Below are positions 1-8,633 of a stretch of 64,000 bases of DNA, piece after piece (position 1 is the first letter of the stretch; each line of letters begins with the position of its first letter). The position numbers and the translations under genes are program-made. Below the pieces are notes generated by a model, which did no database searches, was not told the DNA's origin, and saw nothing but the letters and a program-made list of their open reading frames with translations. Source of the DNA: Mycetocola manganoxydans (GTDB lineage: Bacteria > Actinomycetota > Actinomycetes > Actinomycetales > Microbacteriaceae); NCBI RefSeq assembly GCF_003667545.1, contig NZ_RCUV01000012.1, positions 62,001 to 126,000 on the forward strand, given 5' to 3'.

Positions 1-477
1 GTTGGTGATGAACTGCTTCGTGCCGTTGATCACCCATTCCCCGCCATCAAGCGTCGCCGAGGTCTTCGTCGCCGAAGCGTCCGAGCCGGCTTCGGCCTCG
101 GTCAGCCCGAACCCGGCGAGCGCCTCGCCCTTGGCAAGCATCGGCAGGAATTGCTCGCGTTGCGCGTCGGTACCGAACCGGAACACCGGCATCGCACCCA
201 GTCCGACCCCCGCTTCGAGCGTGACCGCGATCGACTGGTCGACGCGGGCGAGCTGCTCGACCGCGAGGCAGAGGGTGAAGTAGTCCTCGCCCTGCCCGCC
301 GTACTCCTCCGGGAACGGAAGCCCGAACAGGCCCATGTCGCCCATCTGGGCGATGATCTCCATCGGAAGGCGGCGTTCGGTGTCATACGAGTAGGCGGCG
401 GGGGCGACGACGGTCGTGGCGAAGTCGTACACCTCGTCGACGATTCTCTGCTGGGCTTCGTTGAGTTCGGTGTTCAT
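1..477 (-). CDS. Acyl-CoA dehydrogenase, N-terminal part (probably isovaleryl-CoA dehydrogenase type); runs off the window
   Basis: The first 159 residues are visible; the rest lies beyond the left edge. The frame opens with [16 protein letters not shown] and carries the family signature LTEAEAGSD near residue 125, which in this family lines the FAD and acyl-CoA site. The usual length is about 380-390 residues, so more than half is missing. The ATG overlaps the stop of the upstream biotin carboxylase gene as ATGA, so the two are translationally coupled. Sitting after carboxylase alpha and beta subunits, it most likely oxidises isovaleryl-CoA (leucine) or a related short branched acyl-CoA, feeding electrons to ETF. 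The exact substrate is inferred from context only. Confidence 0.9.
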   Translation of the reverse strand, partial: MNTELNEAQQRIVDEVYDFATTVVAPAAYSYDTERRLPMEIIAQMGDMGLFGLPFPEEYGGQGEDYFTLCLAVEQLARVDQSIAVTLEAGVGLGAMPVFRFGTDAQREQFLPMLAKGEALAGFGLTEAEAGSDASATKTSATLDGGEWVINGTKQFITN

Positions 478-2522
478 TCGGTGTCTCCTTCGACAGTCGA
501 GGGCGAAGCGGGCGGGCTGAGGGTGGCGACGACCTGGTCGAGTTTGACGAGGTCTCCGGGTGCGACGTGAACGGTGACGGTACCCGCCACCGATGCCGTG
601 AGTTTGTGCTCCATCTTCATCGCCTCGACGACGACGAGAGCAGCCCCCGCTTCGACGCTGTCGCCCGTGGTCGCCTCGACGCTGATCACCGTTCCCGGCA
701 TCGGCGAGCGCACGTCGGGGCTCTCCGGTTTACCGGCCCGTTCGATCGACGCGAGGCGGGTGGCGAGCACCTGCTCACGCGTGAGCACACGCAACTCCGC
801 ACTGAAACCGGAGTCGTGGACCCAGACGGAGGATCCCGCGGAGAGGAGGCGGAGCATCCGGGATTCGTCGCCCCACACCACCGAGTAGTCGTCGCCGTTC
901 ACCCGGCGGAGGGCGGCGGCGGTCGCCGGTCCGGTTCCGACGGTGACGGATGCTCCGCGCGCGTCGCCGAGGACGCGCACGGCCTCGGGTTCGCTGCCCT
1001 CGGTTCCACCGACGAAGAGGTAGGAGGTCGGGCGGTGGTCGCCGAGTCGCCACCCGCTGGGGCGGCTCCACGGGGACCCGGTCGACCGCTTCTCGCGCTC
1101 GGCGTGCAGGAGAAGCGCCGCAGCCGCCAGGTGTTCGTCTTCCGGGCGGCGGAACGTGAGCCCGAAAAGGCGCCGGTCGATGAGCGAGGTTTCGAGGCGT
1201 CCTGCCAGGACATCCTCGTCGGCGAGGAGCAGGCGCAGGTACTCGATGTTGGTGCGAACGCCGAGGATGGTGGTGTCTGCCAGCGCCCGGTCGAGCCGCA
1301 CGAGCGCTTCGGCTCGATCGGTACCGTGCGCGATGACCTTCGCCAGCATCGGGTCGTAGTCGCTGCCGATGACGAGCCCTGAATGAAGAGAACTGTCGAC
1401 GCGCACGCCGGCACCGGTCGCCTCGCGCAGGGCAAGGATGGTGCCCGTCGCCGGAAGGAACCCGCGCTCAGGGTCTTCCGCGTAGACGCGCGCTTCGATC
1501 GCATGCCCGGTCAGGCTGACATCGGACTGGGCCAGTCGCAGCTGCTCCCCCGCGGCGATGCGAATCTGCTCCGCGACGAGGTCGAGCCCGGTCACCTCCT
1601 CGGTCACCGGGTGTTCCACCTGGAGCCGCGTGTTCATCTCCATGAAGAAGAACTCGTCCGGTCGCTCGGCGGAGACCAGGAACTCGACCGTTCCTGCGCC
1701 GACGTAGCCGACGCTCTCGGCCACGCGGCAGGCGGCCTCACCGATCCTCGCCCTGGTCTCGTCGTCGAGGAGCGGGGACGGCGCCTCTTCGATCACTTTC
1801 TGGTGCCGGCGCTGCAGCGAGCATTCGCGCTCCCCCAGGTGGATGACGCCGCCGTGCGTGTCTGCGAGCAGTTGCACCTCGATGTGGCGCGGGCTCGGGA
1901 CGAGTCGCTCGAGGAAGAGGGTGTCGTCGCCGAACGCCGCCGCTGCCACCCGGCGAGCGGTGATGAGCGCTTCCTCCAGTTCGGACGGATCCGAGACGGA
2001 GTGCATTCCCTTGCCCCCACCACCCGCGGACGGTTTGATGAGCAGCGGGTAGCCCACCTCCTCAGCGGCCTCGGTGAGTTCGGCGTTACTCAGCCCCGGT
2101 CGTGAGTCCCCGGGGATCACGGGCACCCCGCTCGCGGCGACGTGGTTCTTGGAGCGGATCTTGTCGCCCATCACCTCGAGCGCGTCGACGCCAGGTCCGA
2201 TGAACACGATGCCCGCGTCGGCACACGCCCGGGCGAAGGCGGCGTTCTCCGACAGGAAACCGTAGCCGGGGTGGATCGCGTCTGCACCACTCGCTGTCGC
2301 GGCGCGGATCACCGCATCGATGTCGAGGTAGCTCTGTGCGGCAGACGCCGGCCCGATGCGCTCGGCGGCGTCGGCATCCGTCACGTGTTTCGCGTCGCGG
2401 TCGGCGTCGCTGTACACCGCGACCGAGCGGATGCCGAGCGTGCGGAGAGTGCGGATGATGCGGCACGCGATCTCGCCACGGTTGGCGATGAGGACGGTGC
2501 CGAACGGGGTCTTGGTATTCAC
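474..2522 (-). CDS. Acyl-CoA carboxylase alpha subunit (biotin carboxylase + BCCP), methylcrotonyl/acetyl/propionyl-CoA type
   Basis: 682 residues with a GTG start ([19 protein letters not shown]). The biotin-carboxylase half shows the glycine loop GGGGKGMHS and the signature [18 protein letters not shown]. The C-terminal biotinyl domain has EAMKMEH, with the biotinylated lysine near residue 636. It carboxylates biotin using ATP and bicarbonate and passes the carboxyl group to the adjacent carboxyltransferase subunit. The GTG is chosen because it lies 4 nt after the upstream stop and immediately before the conserved N-terminus; a longer in-frame extension would run through the carboxyltransferase gene. 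Clustering with an acyl-CoA dehydrogenase and a TetR regulator resembles the accA1/accD1 leucine pathway of mycobacteria, so methylcrotonyl-CoA is the likeliest substrate, but the sequence alone does not exclude other acyl-CoAs. Confidence 0.93.
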   Translation of the reverse strand: MNTKTPFGTVLIANRGEIACRIIRTLRTLGIRSVAVYSDADRDAKHVTDADAAERIGPASAAQSYLDIDAVIRAATASGADAIHPGYGFLSENAAFARACADAGIVFIGPGVDALEVMGDKIRSKNHVAASGVPVIPGDSRPGLSNAELTEAAEEVGYPLLIKPSAGGGGKGMHSVSDPSELEEALITARRVAAAAFGDDTLFLERLVPSPRHIEVQLLADTHGGVIHLGERECSLQRRHQKVIEEAPSPLLDDETRARIGEAACRVAESVGYVGAGTVEFLVSAERPDEFFFMEMNTRLQVEHPVTEEVTGLDLVAEQIRIAAGEQLRLAQSDVSLTGHAIEARVYAEDPERGFLPATGTILALREATGAGVRVDSSLHSGLVIGSDYDPMLAKVIAHGTDRAEALVRLDRALADTTILGVRTNIEYLRLLLADEDVLAGRLETSLIDRRLFGLTFRRPEDEHLAAAALLLHAEREKRSTGSPWSRPSGWRLGDHRPTSYLFVGGTEGSEPEAVRVLGDARGASVTVGTGPATAAALRRVNGDDYSVVWGDESRMLRLLSAGSSVWVHDSGFSAELRVLTREQVLATRLASIERAGKPESPDVRSPMPGTVISVEATTGDSVEAGAALVVVEAMKMEHKLTASVAGTVTVHVAPGDLVKLDQVVATLSPPASPSTVEGDTE

Positions 2523-2526
2523 GATG

Positions 2527-4134
2527 TCACATCCGGAACAGGCCGAAGCCTGGCTCGGGCAGCGGGGCGTTGGCACAGACGTCGAGGGCGAGGCCGAGTA
2601 TCGTGCGGGTGTCGGCGGGGTCGATGATGCCGTCGTCCCAGAGCCGAGCCGTCGAGTAGTAGGGGCTGCCCTGCTGCTCGAACTGTTCGCGGACGGGCGC
2701 TTTGAACGCTTCCTCGTCGTCGGCGGTCCACTCGGTTCCGGCGCGCTCGTGTGCATCGCGTTTCACCGTGGCGAGGACTCCCGCGGCTTGAGCGCCACCC
2801 ATGACGGAGACGCGGCTCGCCGGCCACATCCACAAAAAGCGCGGCGAGTAGGCGCGGCCGCACATCGAATAGTTGCCTGCTCCGAACGATCCGCCGATCA
2901 CGACGGTCAGTTTCGGCACCCGAGTTGTCGCCACGGCGGTGACCATCTTCGCGCCGTGCTTGGCGATCCCGCCCGCTTCATAGTCACGGCCGACCATGAA
3001 GCCGGAGATGTTCTGGAGGAAGATCAGCGGAATGCCGCGCTGGTCGCACAGTTCGATGAAGTGGGCACCCTTTTGCGCCGATTCGGAGAAGAGCACACCG
3101 TTGTTCGCGATGATGCCGACGGAGTGTCCGTGCAAGCGCGCAAATCCGGTGACCAGGGTGGTCCCGTACTCCTTCTTGAACTCGGAGAACTCGCTCCCAT
3201 CGACGAGCCGCGCGATCACCTCGCGCACGTCATATGACCCCTGCACGTCGACGGGGACGATCCCATAGAGCTCAGCGGCGGGCACCTCGGGCTCCCGGCT
3301 GTCGATCACGGACCAGTCCGGGGCGGATGCCGGTGGCAGAGTCGCGACGATGTCCCTCACGATCGCGAGGGCATGGGCGTCGTCCTCTGCGAGGTGGTCG
3401 ACCACTCCTGACACGCTCGCGTGCAGTTCACCACCGCCGAGCTCCTCGGCCGTGACGATCTCTCCGATCGCCGCTTTCACGAGCGGAGGTCCGCCGAGGA
3501 AGATCGTGCCCTGGTTGCGCACGATCACCGTCTCGTCGCTCATCGCGGGCACATAGGCGCCTCCTGCAGTGCACGACCCGAGCACCGCGGCGATCTGCGG
3601 GATGCGCCGCGCCGACATCTGCGCCTGGTTGTAGAAGATCCGGCCGAAGTGATCGCGATCCGGGAACACCTCGTCCTGCATCGGCAAGAACGCACCCCCG
3701 GAGTCGACGAGGCAGATGCACGGAAGCCGGTTCTCGAGGGCGATCTCCTGCGCGCGCAAGTGCTTCTTCACGGTCAGGGGGTAGTAGGTGCCGCCCTTGA
3801 CCGTGGCATCGTTGCAGATCACCATCACGTGCCGACCGTGGACGAGGCCGATCCCGGCAATCACCCCTGCTCCCGGACTTTCGTCATCGTAGAGTCCGGA
3901 TGCCGCGAGCGGCGCGACCTCGAGGAACGGGCTGCCCTCGTCGAGGAGCTCGTCGATGCGGTCGCGCGGCAGCAGTTTGCCGCGGTCCACGTGACGGGAA
4001 CGGGCTTTCTCCGGGCCGCCTTTCGCCGAAGCAGCGAGCCGCGCCCTCAGGGCATCGACGAGAGCACGTTGCTCATCGGCGTTCCGGCGAAACGATTCGC
4101 TCGACGATGACATCGACGAGATCAGTGTCTGCAT
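2527..4134 (-). CDS. Acyl-CoA carboxylase beta subunit (carboxyltransferase), probably methylcrotonyl-CoA carboxylase
   Basis: 535 residues, the standard length for biotin-dependent carboxyltransferase beta subunits. The N-terminal block [20 protein letters not shown], the oxyanion-type glycines in [16 protein letters not shown], and the C-terminal [18 protein letters not shown] are typical of methylcrotonyl-CoA carboxylase beta chains. It transfers CO2 from carboxybiotin to the acyl-CoA. The ATG at 4134 has a ribosome site AAGGGAC six bases upstream; a second ATG eight codons in is a possible alternative. It is the first gene of the operon, followed after 4 nt by the alpha subunit. Its promoter region contains three copies of a palindrome shared with the divergent TetR gene, so repression by that regulator is likely. 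Confidence 0.92.
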   Translation of the reverse strand: MQTLISSMSSSSESFRRNADEQRALVDALRARLAASAKGGPEKARSRHVDRGKLLPRDRIDELLDEGSPFLEVAPLAASGLYDDESPGAGVIAGIGLVHGRHVMVICNDATVKGGTYYPLTVKKHLRAQEIALENRLPCICLVDSGGAFLPMQDEVFPDRDHFGRIFYNQAQMSARRIPQIAAVLGSCTAGGAYVPAMSDETVIVRNQGTIFLGGPPLVKAAIGEIVTAEELGGGELHASVSGVVDHLAEDDAHALAIVRDIVATLPPASAPDWSVIDSREPEVPAAELYGIVPVDVQGSYDVREVIARLVDGSEFSEFKKEYGTTLVTGFARLHGHSVGIIANNGVLFSESAQKGAHFIELCDQRGIPLIFLQNISGFMVGRDYEAGGIAKHGAKMVTAVATTRVPKLTVVIGGSFGAGNYSMCGRAYSPRFLWMWPASRVSVMGGAQAAGVLATVKRDAHERAGTEWTADDEEAFKAPVREQFEQQGSPYYSTARLWDDGIIDPADTRTILGLALDVCANAPLPEPGFGLFRM

Positions 4135-4172
4135 TGACAGTCCCTTGTGCGCGACAACGCCGGAACCGTTCG

Positions 4173-4262
4173 GTTAGGCGTCACTAACTGGTATTGAGGT
4201 TAGTGCGAGCTAACTGAAATGTCCAGACGATGGTGTTCCGATTGGGGTTAGTATCGGTTAAC
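4173..4262. promoter_or_regulatory. Three copies of a palindromic operator between carboxylase operon and TetR gene
   Basis: The inverted repeat GTTAG-N6-CTAAC occurs at 4173-4188 and 4199-4214 (both perfect) and at 4247-4262 (right arm TTAAC). The left edges are 26 and 48 bp apart. All lie between the divergently transcribed carboxyltransferase gene (start 4134) and TetR gene (start 4296). Size and symmetry fit a TetR-family dimer site, so autoregulation plus control of the catabolic operon is the natural reading. Confidence 0.75.
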
Positions 4263-4295
4263 TCAAATGTTCAGCTTCGCTTTCGGGAGTACGCC

Positions 4296-4922
4296 ATGGT
4301 CGACGACACCCAACTGGTTCGCGGGCCCGACGTCTCTGACTCGGGCTCGATTCGCGTCGGTCGCAGCGAGGCCAAAGCCCAGCGGCGCGAGGCCCTGCTG
4401 AATGCAGCGGCCAGCCAGTTCGCCGAGCGCGGGTTCAACGGGGTATCGATCGAAGACCTCGGTTCAGCGGTCGGGATGAGCGGGCCCGCCGTCTATCGTC
4501 ACTTCGAGAGCAAGCAGGCACTTCTTGCCGCGATCCTCATCGACGTCAGCCGCGAGTTGCTGCACGGCGGCACGACTGTCGTCGAGAGAGCGCCGGATGG
4601 CGAGCTCGCCCTCCGCGCCCTCGTCGAGTTCCATGTGCGGTTCGCCCTCAGCAACCCCGATGTTATCCGCGTGCAGGACCGCGACTTCGACAGCCTGTCG
4701 GAGGAAGACCGCCACACGGTCCGTTCGCTTCAGCGACGGTACGTCGAGTTGTGGGTCGACATCCTGCAGCGGATGCAGCCGGACACCAAGGTCGCCGTAC
4801 TGCGGATCCGCGCCCACGCAACCTTCGGTCTGATGAACTCGACACCGTACAGCGGGCAGCAACTCCCCCGCGATGAGCTGCGAGAAGTACTCGAGCGGAT
4901 GGCGTTCGCCGCACTCAGCTGA
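4296..4922 (+). CDS. TetR/AcrR-family transcriptional regulator of the adjacent acyl-CoA degradation operon
   Basis: 208 residues. An N-terminal helix-turn-helix spans about residues 30-75 (AQRREALLNAAASQFAERGF, then GMSGPAVYRHFESKQALL). The C-terminal part is a typical variable ligand-binding domain. The ATG at 4296 is preferred because GGGAG lies 6-10 bases upstream; upstream in-frame starts would place the operator inside the gene. It is divergent from the carboxylase/acyl-CoA dehydrogenase operon and separated from it by three palindromes. TetR regulators in such clusters usually sense a pathway acyl-CoA and derepress the operon; the inducer here is inferred, not seen. Confidence 0.9.
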   Translation: MVDDTQLVRGPDVSDSGSIRVGRSEAKAQRREALLNAAASQFAERGFNGVSIEDLGSAVGMSGPAVYRHFESKQALLAAILIDVSRELLHGGTTVVERAPDGELALRALVEFHVRFALSNPDVIRVQDRDFDSLSEEDRHTVRSLQRRYVELWVDILQRMQPDTKVAVLRIRAHATFGLMNSTPYSGQQLPRDELREVLERMAFAALS

Positions 4923-4958
4923 GCCGGCCAGCATCCGTTCCTCGCCCGCCCGCGGAGT

Positions 4959-5030
4959 CGCGTTTTCACCCGCCCCGGACCGATCCACCCGGCGTGCCGA
5001 GTGTTCTGGACCGCAGTGGGTGAAAACGCG
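4959..5030. repeat. Hairpin-forming intergenic repeat, family A copy 1
   Basis: About 72 bp bounded by a perfect 13-bp inverted repeat (CGCGTTTTCACCC and GGGTGAAAACGCG). A nearly identical copy starts 151 bp downstream (5111-5182), and a third, inverted relative, lies at 41916-41980. The interior contains GGACCG near each end, allowing extended pairing. It lies directly after the TetR gene and may also act as a terminator, although no T-tract follows. Confidence 0.75.
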
Positions 5031-5110
5031 GCTGGCGTGCCGCCTCGACGCGACCCCGGACCGCCAACGAAGGCGTCGCATCCGCCCACCCCTGCGCGCC
5101 CGCGGACGAC

Positions 5111-5182
5111 ACGTTTTCACCCGGCCCGGACCGATTCACCCGGCGTGCCGAGTGTTCTGGACCGCAATGGGTGAACATCGCG
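5111..5182. repeat. Hairpin-forming intergenic repeat, family A copy 2
   Basis: Nearly identical to the copy at 4959-5030 through the left arm and interior, including GGCGTGCCGAGTGTTCTGG. The right arm has diverged (GGGTGAACATCGCG instead of GGGTGAAAACGCG), and exactly there the small reading frame at 5171 begins with GTGAACATC. The flanks just upstream of the two left arms (CGCCCGCGGA) also match, so this looks like a tandem duplication of about 151 bp. Confidence 0.75.
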
Positions 5183-5392
5183 CTCGGGATCCTTGGCGGG
5201 CTGGCGATCGCAACCATCCTTCTCGTCCTGTTCGCGGACCTGATCGTCCGGAATCTGGGCACCATCCTCGCGTGGCTCCTCATCGTCGGGGTGGCGGTGG
5301 GGATGGCCGGCCTGGTGCTCCTGTTGCGTGACGAGCAAAGAGTTCGCCGCGCCCAGCGCGACCCCGACAGCGACCCCGACCCCGACCGCTGA
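5171..5392 (+). CDS. Small two-helix membrane protein of unknown function
   Basis: 73 residues with two hydrophobic stretches (about 3-24 and 30-52, including LGTILAWLLIVGVAVGMAGL) followed by a charged tail rich in Asp/Pro/Arg (DPDSDPDPDR). The start is GTG within the degenerated right arm of a hairpin repeat; no good ribosome site is visible, so the start is uncertain. The stop is 3 bp from the stop of the convergent ABC-F gene. The hydropathy and codon pattern favour a real protein, but I recognise no family. Confidence 0.55.
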   Translation: MNIALGILGGLAIATILLVLFADLIVRNLGTILAWLLIVGVAVGMAGLVLLLRDEQRVRRAQRDPDSDPDPDR

Positions 5393-5395
5393 CGG

Positions 5396-7003
5396 TCACG
5401 TCGCATCCGCTTCGGTGAGGTTGCCGTCGACATCGAGTTCCCACACCGCGTCGAGACCGAGACGCTCGAGGAACGCATCGTCGTGGCTCACGACAAGAAG
5501 GGCTCCCCGGTAGCTGCGGAGCGCATCGACGAGCTGATCGATGCTGTCGAGGTCGAGGTTGTTGGTCGGTTCGTCCAGCACGAGAAGTTGCGCGGGCGGG
5601 TCGGCCAGCAGGAGCCGCGCGAGCGAGACGCGGAATCGCTCCCCGCCGGACAGTGTCGCGACCGGACGATGGACGCTGTCGCCCCGAAGCAGGAACCGGG
5701 CGAGCCGGTTGCGCAGCTCGCCTGGAGGAACGCCAGGCGCCGCACGCTCGACGTTCTCGAGCATGCTCGCCTGCTCGTCCAGCCCGTCGAGCCGTTGTGG
5801 GAGGTACCCGACCCGGTCGGTTCCCAGGTGTGTTCGTACCGGCCCGGCCCCTGGCATCCGTTGCGAGACGAGATCCTCGAGCAGTGTCGTCTTGCCGATC
5901 CCGTTGGGACCGACGAGCGCGATGCGCTCCGGACCCTGCAGGATCACCGTGGTGTTGGCAGCGCGCAATTCAGCGATGCGCCTGCCGGCCGACACGCTGG
6001 GGTCGGGAAGGTCGACGTGGATGCTCTTCGCGTCCCGCAGGCGAGCTTCGGCAGCGTCCAGAGTGGCCTGCGCAGTCTGAACGTCGGCATCGAGTCCGGC
6101 GCGGAGCTTCGCCGCTGACACCTGAGCTTCGGACCGGCGGCTGTTCATGATGATCTTCGGCGCACGCTTGTTCTCGTACGCTTTCTGCCCCATCCGCGTC
6201 CGGGTCGCAAGCTTTGCCTCGGCTTCGATCCGTTGCCGCTTCTCGACTCTCACCGCCTGCTCCGCTGTGCGCGCCGCCTGGGCGGCAGCGGACTGTTCGA
6301 TGTCAAGGTGCTCACGCCATGCGCTGTAGCCGCCGCCGAACACGGACAGGCGGTGACCGTAGAGCTCGGCCGTGTCATCCATTCGATCGAGGAGTGCGAC
6401 GTCGTGGCTGACGACGATCAACGCGCCCGGCCACGAGGTGAGGAGGGAACCGAGTCGCGCCCTCGCCCTCCGGTCGAGGTTGTTGGTGGGTTCGTCGAGC
6501 AGAGTGATCGGCGTGCGCCGCAGCCGGAGCCCCGCCGTCGCCACGAGCATCGCCTCTCCGCCCGAGATCCGGTCGAGCCTCCGCTCGAGCGCGTCAGCCG
6601 GGAGACCAACCTGCTCGAGCGCCGCGTGCGACCGGGACTCGATGTCCCAGTCGTCAGCCAGCACATCGAACTGCCGGTCGGAGACATCGCCGGACTCGAT
6701 GGCCCGCATGGCGTAGAGCTTGTCGGCGACGCCGAGGAGTTCGGCGACGGTCGACTCCACCCGGAGCGTCAACGACTGGGGAAGGTAGCCGACCTCACCT
6801 GAGGTCGTGATCGAACCGGATGTCGGGGTCAACTCTCTTGCGATAAGGCGCAGGAGAGTCGACTTGCCTGATCCGTTGGCGCCGATGAGACCGGTGCGGC
6901 CGGTACCGAAAGAACCGGTGATTCCGGCGAGGGCGATTTCGCCGTCCGGCCAGGCGAAAGAAAGATCCGTCAGCGTGACGGACGTCATCGTGCGTAAAGG
7001 CAT
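5396..7003 (-). CDS. ABC-F family ATPase (ribosome-protection/antibiotic-resistance type)
   Basis: 535 residues with two tandem ABC ATPase domains and no membrane segments. Domain 1 has Walker A GANGSGKST (residues 41-49), signature ISGGEA and Walker B ITLLDEPTNNLD. Domain 2 has GPNGIGKTT, LSGGERFRV and LLVLDEPTNNLD. The basic, coiled linker between them (about 240-300) is the P-site tRNA interaction motif region. The ATG follows AGGAG at the right distance. Translation-factor members (Uup, EttA) and resistance members (Msr, Lsa, Vga) share this layout; pairing with the upstream MFS exporter suggests the resistance side, but drug specificity cannot be read from the sequence. Confidence 0.88.
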   Translation of the reverse strand: MPLRTMTSVTLTDLSFAWPDGEIALAGITGSFGTGRTGLIGANGSGKSTLLRLIARELTPTSGSITTSGEVGYLPQSLTLRVESTVAELLGVADKLYAMRAIESGDVSDRQFDVLADDWDIESRSHAALEQVGLPADALERRLDRISGGEAMLVATAGLRLRRTPITLLDEPTNNLDRRARARLGSLLTSWPGALIVVSHDVALLDRMDDTAELYGHRLSVFGGGYSAWREHLDIEQSAAAQAARTAEQAVRVEKRQRIEAEAKLATRTRMGQKAYENKRAPKIIMNSRRSEAQVSAAKLRAGLDADVQTAQATLDAAEARLRDAKSIHVDLPDPSVSAGRRIAELRAANTTVILQGPERIALVGPNGIGKTTLLEDLVSQRMPGAGPVRTHLGTDRVGYLPQRLDGLDEQASMLENVERAAPGVPPGELRNRLARFLLRGDSVHRPVATLSGGERFRVSLARLLLADPPAQLLVLDEPTNNLDLDSIDQLVDALRSYRGALLVVSHDDAFLERLGLDAVWELDVDGNLTEADAT

Positions 7004-7018
7004 ACAACTCCTAAGTGT

Positions 7019-7034
7019 TCAGCGGAAGCGCTGA
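7019..7034 (-). promoter_or_regulatory. Hairpin in the ABC-F leader, possible attenuator
   Basis: TCAGCG-GAAG-CGCTGA forms a 6-bp stem with a tetraloop, ending 8 bases before the AGGAG of the ABC-F gene. About 50 bases further upstream on the same strand a 12-codon frame beginning GTGAAGTTC could encode a leader peptide. ABC-F resistance genes are often controlled by such attenuators; here this is inference. Confidence 0.3.
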
Positions 7035-7176
7035 AGACCGGAGCCGGGAAAAGGCGAAGAGAAAGGTCGTCAGCGCGCGGGGACTGGCGCGGAACCTTCG
7101 AACTTCACTGGTGTGCCTTACGTCGGGGACAGGACGCTCCAGTATTGCAAACGGCCGTCGTCGTCGCAAATGACGC

Positions 7177-8559
7177 TCACTCGGGGCGGGGCCCAGGCTC
7201 CGGAAGGGGAGCCTGGTCCTCGCCGACCTCCTCCGACGCGACCGGCGGAGCATCCGGATCCGCGTCGAGCGGATGCTGGATCTCGTCGCGCGGCAATCGG
7301 AACAGCAGGATCGTCGCGACCGCGAGAACCACGGGAACCGCACCGGCGACGAAGAACGCGGGAGTCAGCCCGATCGCCTCACCCACCGGACCGGCGAGCG
7401 CCATCGACACCGGCATGAGGGTGAGCGACACGAAGAAGTCGAGGCTCGACACCCGGCCGAGAAGCGACGGAGGCACCCGGCGCTGGAGAAGGGTGCCCCA
7501 GATCACGGTCGCTGCCGAGAACGTGAATCCGACGATGAACAGGGCGATAACCATGAGCCACAGCTGCGAAGTGATTCCGATAACGACGAGCGGGAGACAC
7601 CCGGCACCCCAGAGCAGGTTCATGATGGTGAGGTAACGCCTCGGCAGCTTCATCGACGCGACGACGAGCGAACCGATGGCGCCGCCGATTCCGAACGCGG
7701 CGAGCGCGAGCGCGAATGCCGCAGGGCCTCCCCCGGTCTGGTCGCGAACCGCGAACGGGAGCAGGACCTCGATCGGGCCCATGATGACGAGGATCAGCAG
7801 GCAGGCGTACAGCAACGTTCCGAGCAGCCAGGGCGTTCTCCACATGTAGATGAAGCCCTCGCGCAGGTCCGTTCCGAGGGCAACGAGCGGATGCTGTGGC
7901 TCGCCGATCTCGCGCCTCACCGGTGTCGTACGGATGAGGACCAGGCCCGTGACCGCGAGAGCCTGGGCCCCAGCGACGAGCGCGAATGCCAGCCCGGGGT
8001 TCAGGGCGGCGATCGCCGCGCTGGCGAGGGCGGGACCTGCGGCCTGCATGATCGTGGGACGCAGCATCCCCTCGACGCCGTTCGCGGCGAGCAGTTCCCC
8101 GGCGGGCAGGATCGCCGGGAGCAGAGCTGAGTAGGCGGGATAGAAGAATCCGTCTGCGAGCCCGAGGACACAGGTGACGGCGACGAGATGCCACAGTTCG
8201 AGCAGCCCGGAGAGCGCGAGGGACGCGGTCGCCGTGATGAACACCGTCTTGACCGCCTCGACGGTGAGCAGGATGTTGCGCTGCGGGACCCGGTCGGCGA
8301 GCACGCCGCCGAACAGCACTGCGACGAGCATCCCGATGGCGTTGCCCGTTGCGACGAGCGACAGCTCGGCCGGTCCTCCCCCGAGCGCGATCACCTGCCA
8401 CACCACGGCGACGATCCACATGCCCGCGCCGAGGAGAGACAGTGTCAGGGCGCCGGCCAGCAGGCGGTACTGCCCCAGGCGGAACGGGCTCAGTGCGTGT
8501 GGGAGCCGGATTCTCTGTGGGGGATATTGGGTTGTCGCATCCGAATCGATCTCCGGCAT
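7177..8559 (-). CDS. Major facilitator superfamily exporter (EntS/MefA-like MFS_3 type)
   Basis: 460 residues with about twelve hydrophobic segments. The MFS A-type motif appears as GGVLADRVPQRN in the loop after segment 2, and a long central loop carries REIGEPQHPLVALGTDLREG, as in the MFS_3 group that includes enterobactin exporter EntS and macrolide pump MefA. The ATG at 8559 (MPEIDSDATTQ) is chosen over one 26 codons earlier because AGGA lies at a usable distance and the extension is not conserved-looking. The cytoplasmic tail is acidic and proline-rich. The ABC-F gene follows after 173 bp on the same strand, reproducing the order of mef-msr operons. Confidence 0.85.
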   Translation of the reverse strand: MPEIDSDATTQYPPQRIRLPHALSPFRLGQYRLLAGALTLSLLGAGMWIVAVVWQVIALGGGPAELSLVATGNAIGMLVAVLFGGVLADRVPQRNILLTVEAVKTVFITATASLALSGLLELWHLVAVTCVLGLADGFFYPAYSALLPAILPAGELLAANGVEGMLRPTIMQAAGPALASAAIAALNPGLAFALVAGAQALAVTGLVLIRTTPVRREIGEPQHPLVALGTDLREGFIYMWRTPWLLGTLLYACLLILVIMGPIEVLLPFAVRDQTGGGPAAFALALAAFGIGGAIGSLVVASMKLPRRYLTIMNLLWGAGCLPLVVIGITSQLWLMVIALFIVGFTFSAATVIWGTLLQRRVPPSLLGRVSSLDFFVSLTLMPVSMALAGPVGEAIGLTPAFFVAGAVPVVLAVATILLFRLPRDEIQHPLDADPDAPPVASEEVGEDQAPLPEPGPRPE

Positions 8560-8633
8560 TTTTCGATGATATTCCTGCGTGCCCCTCGCGTCAGCGGGTT
8601 CTCTACGCCAATTCCCGACGAATTCCTGCCACG

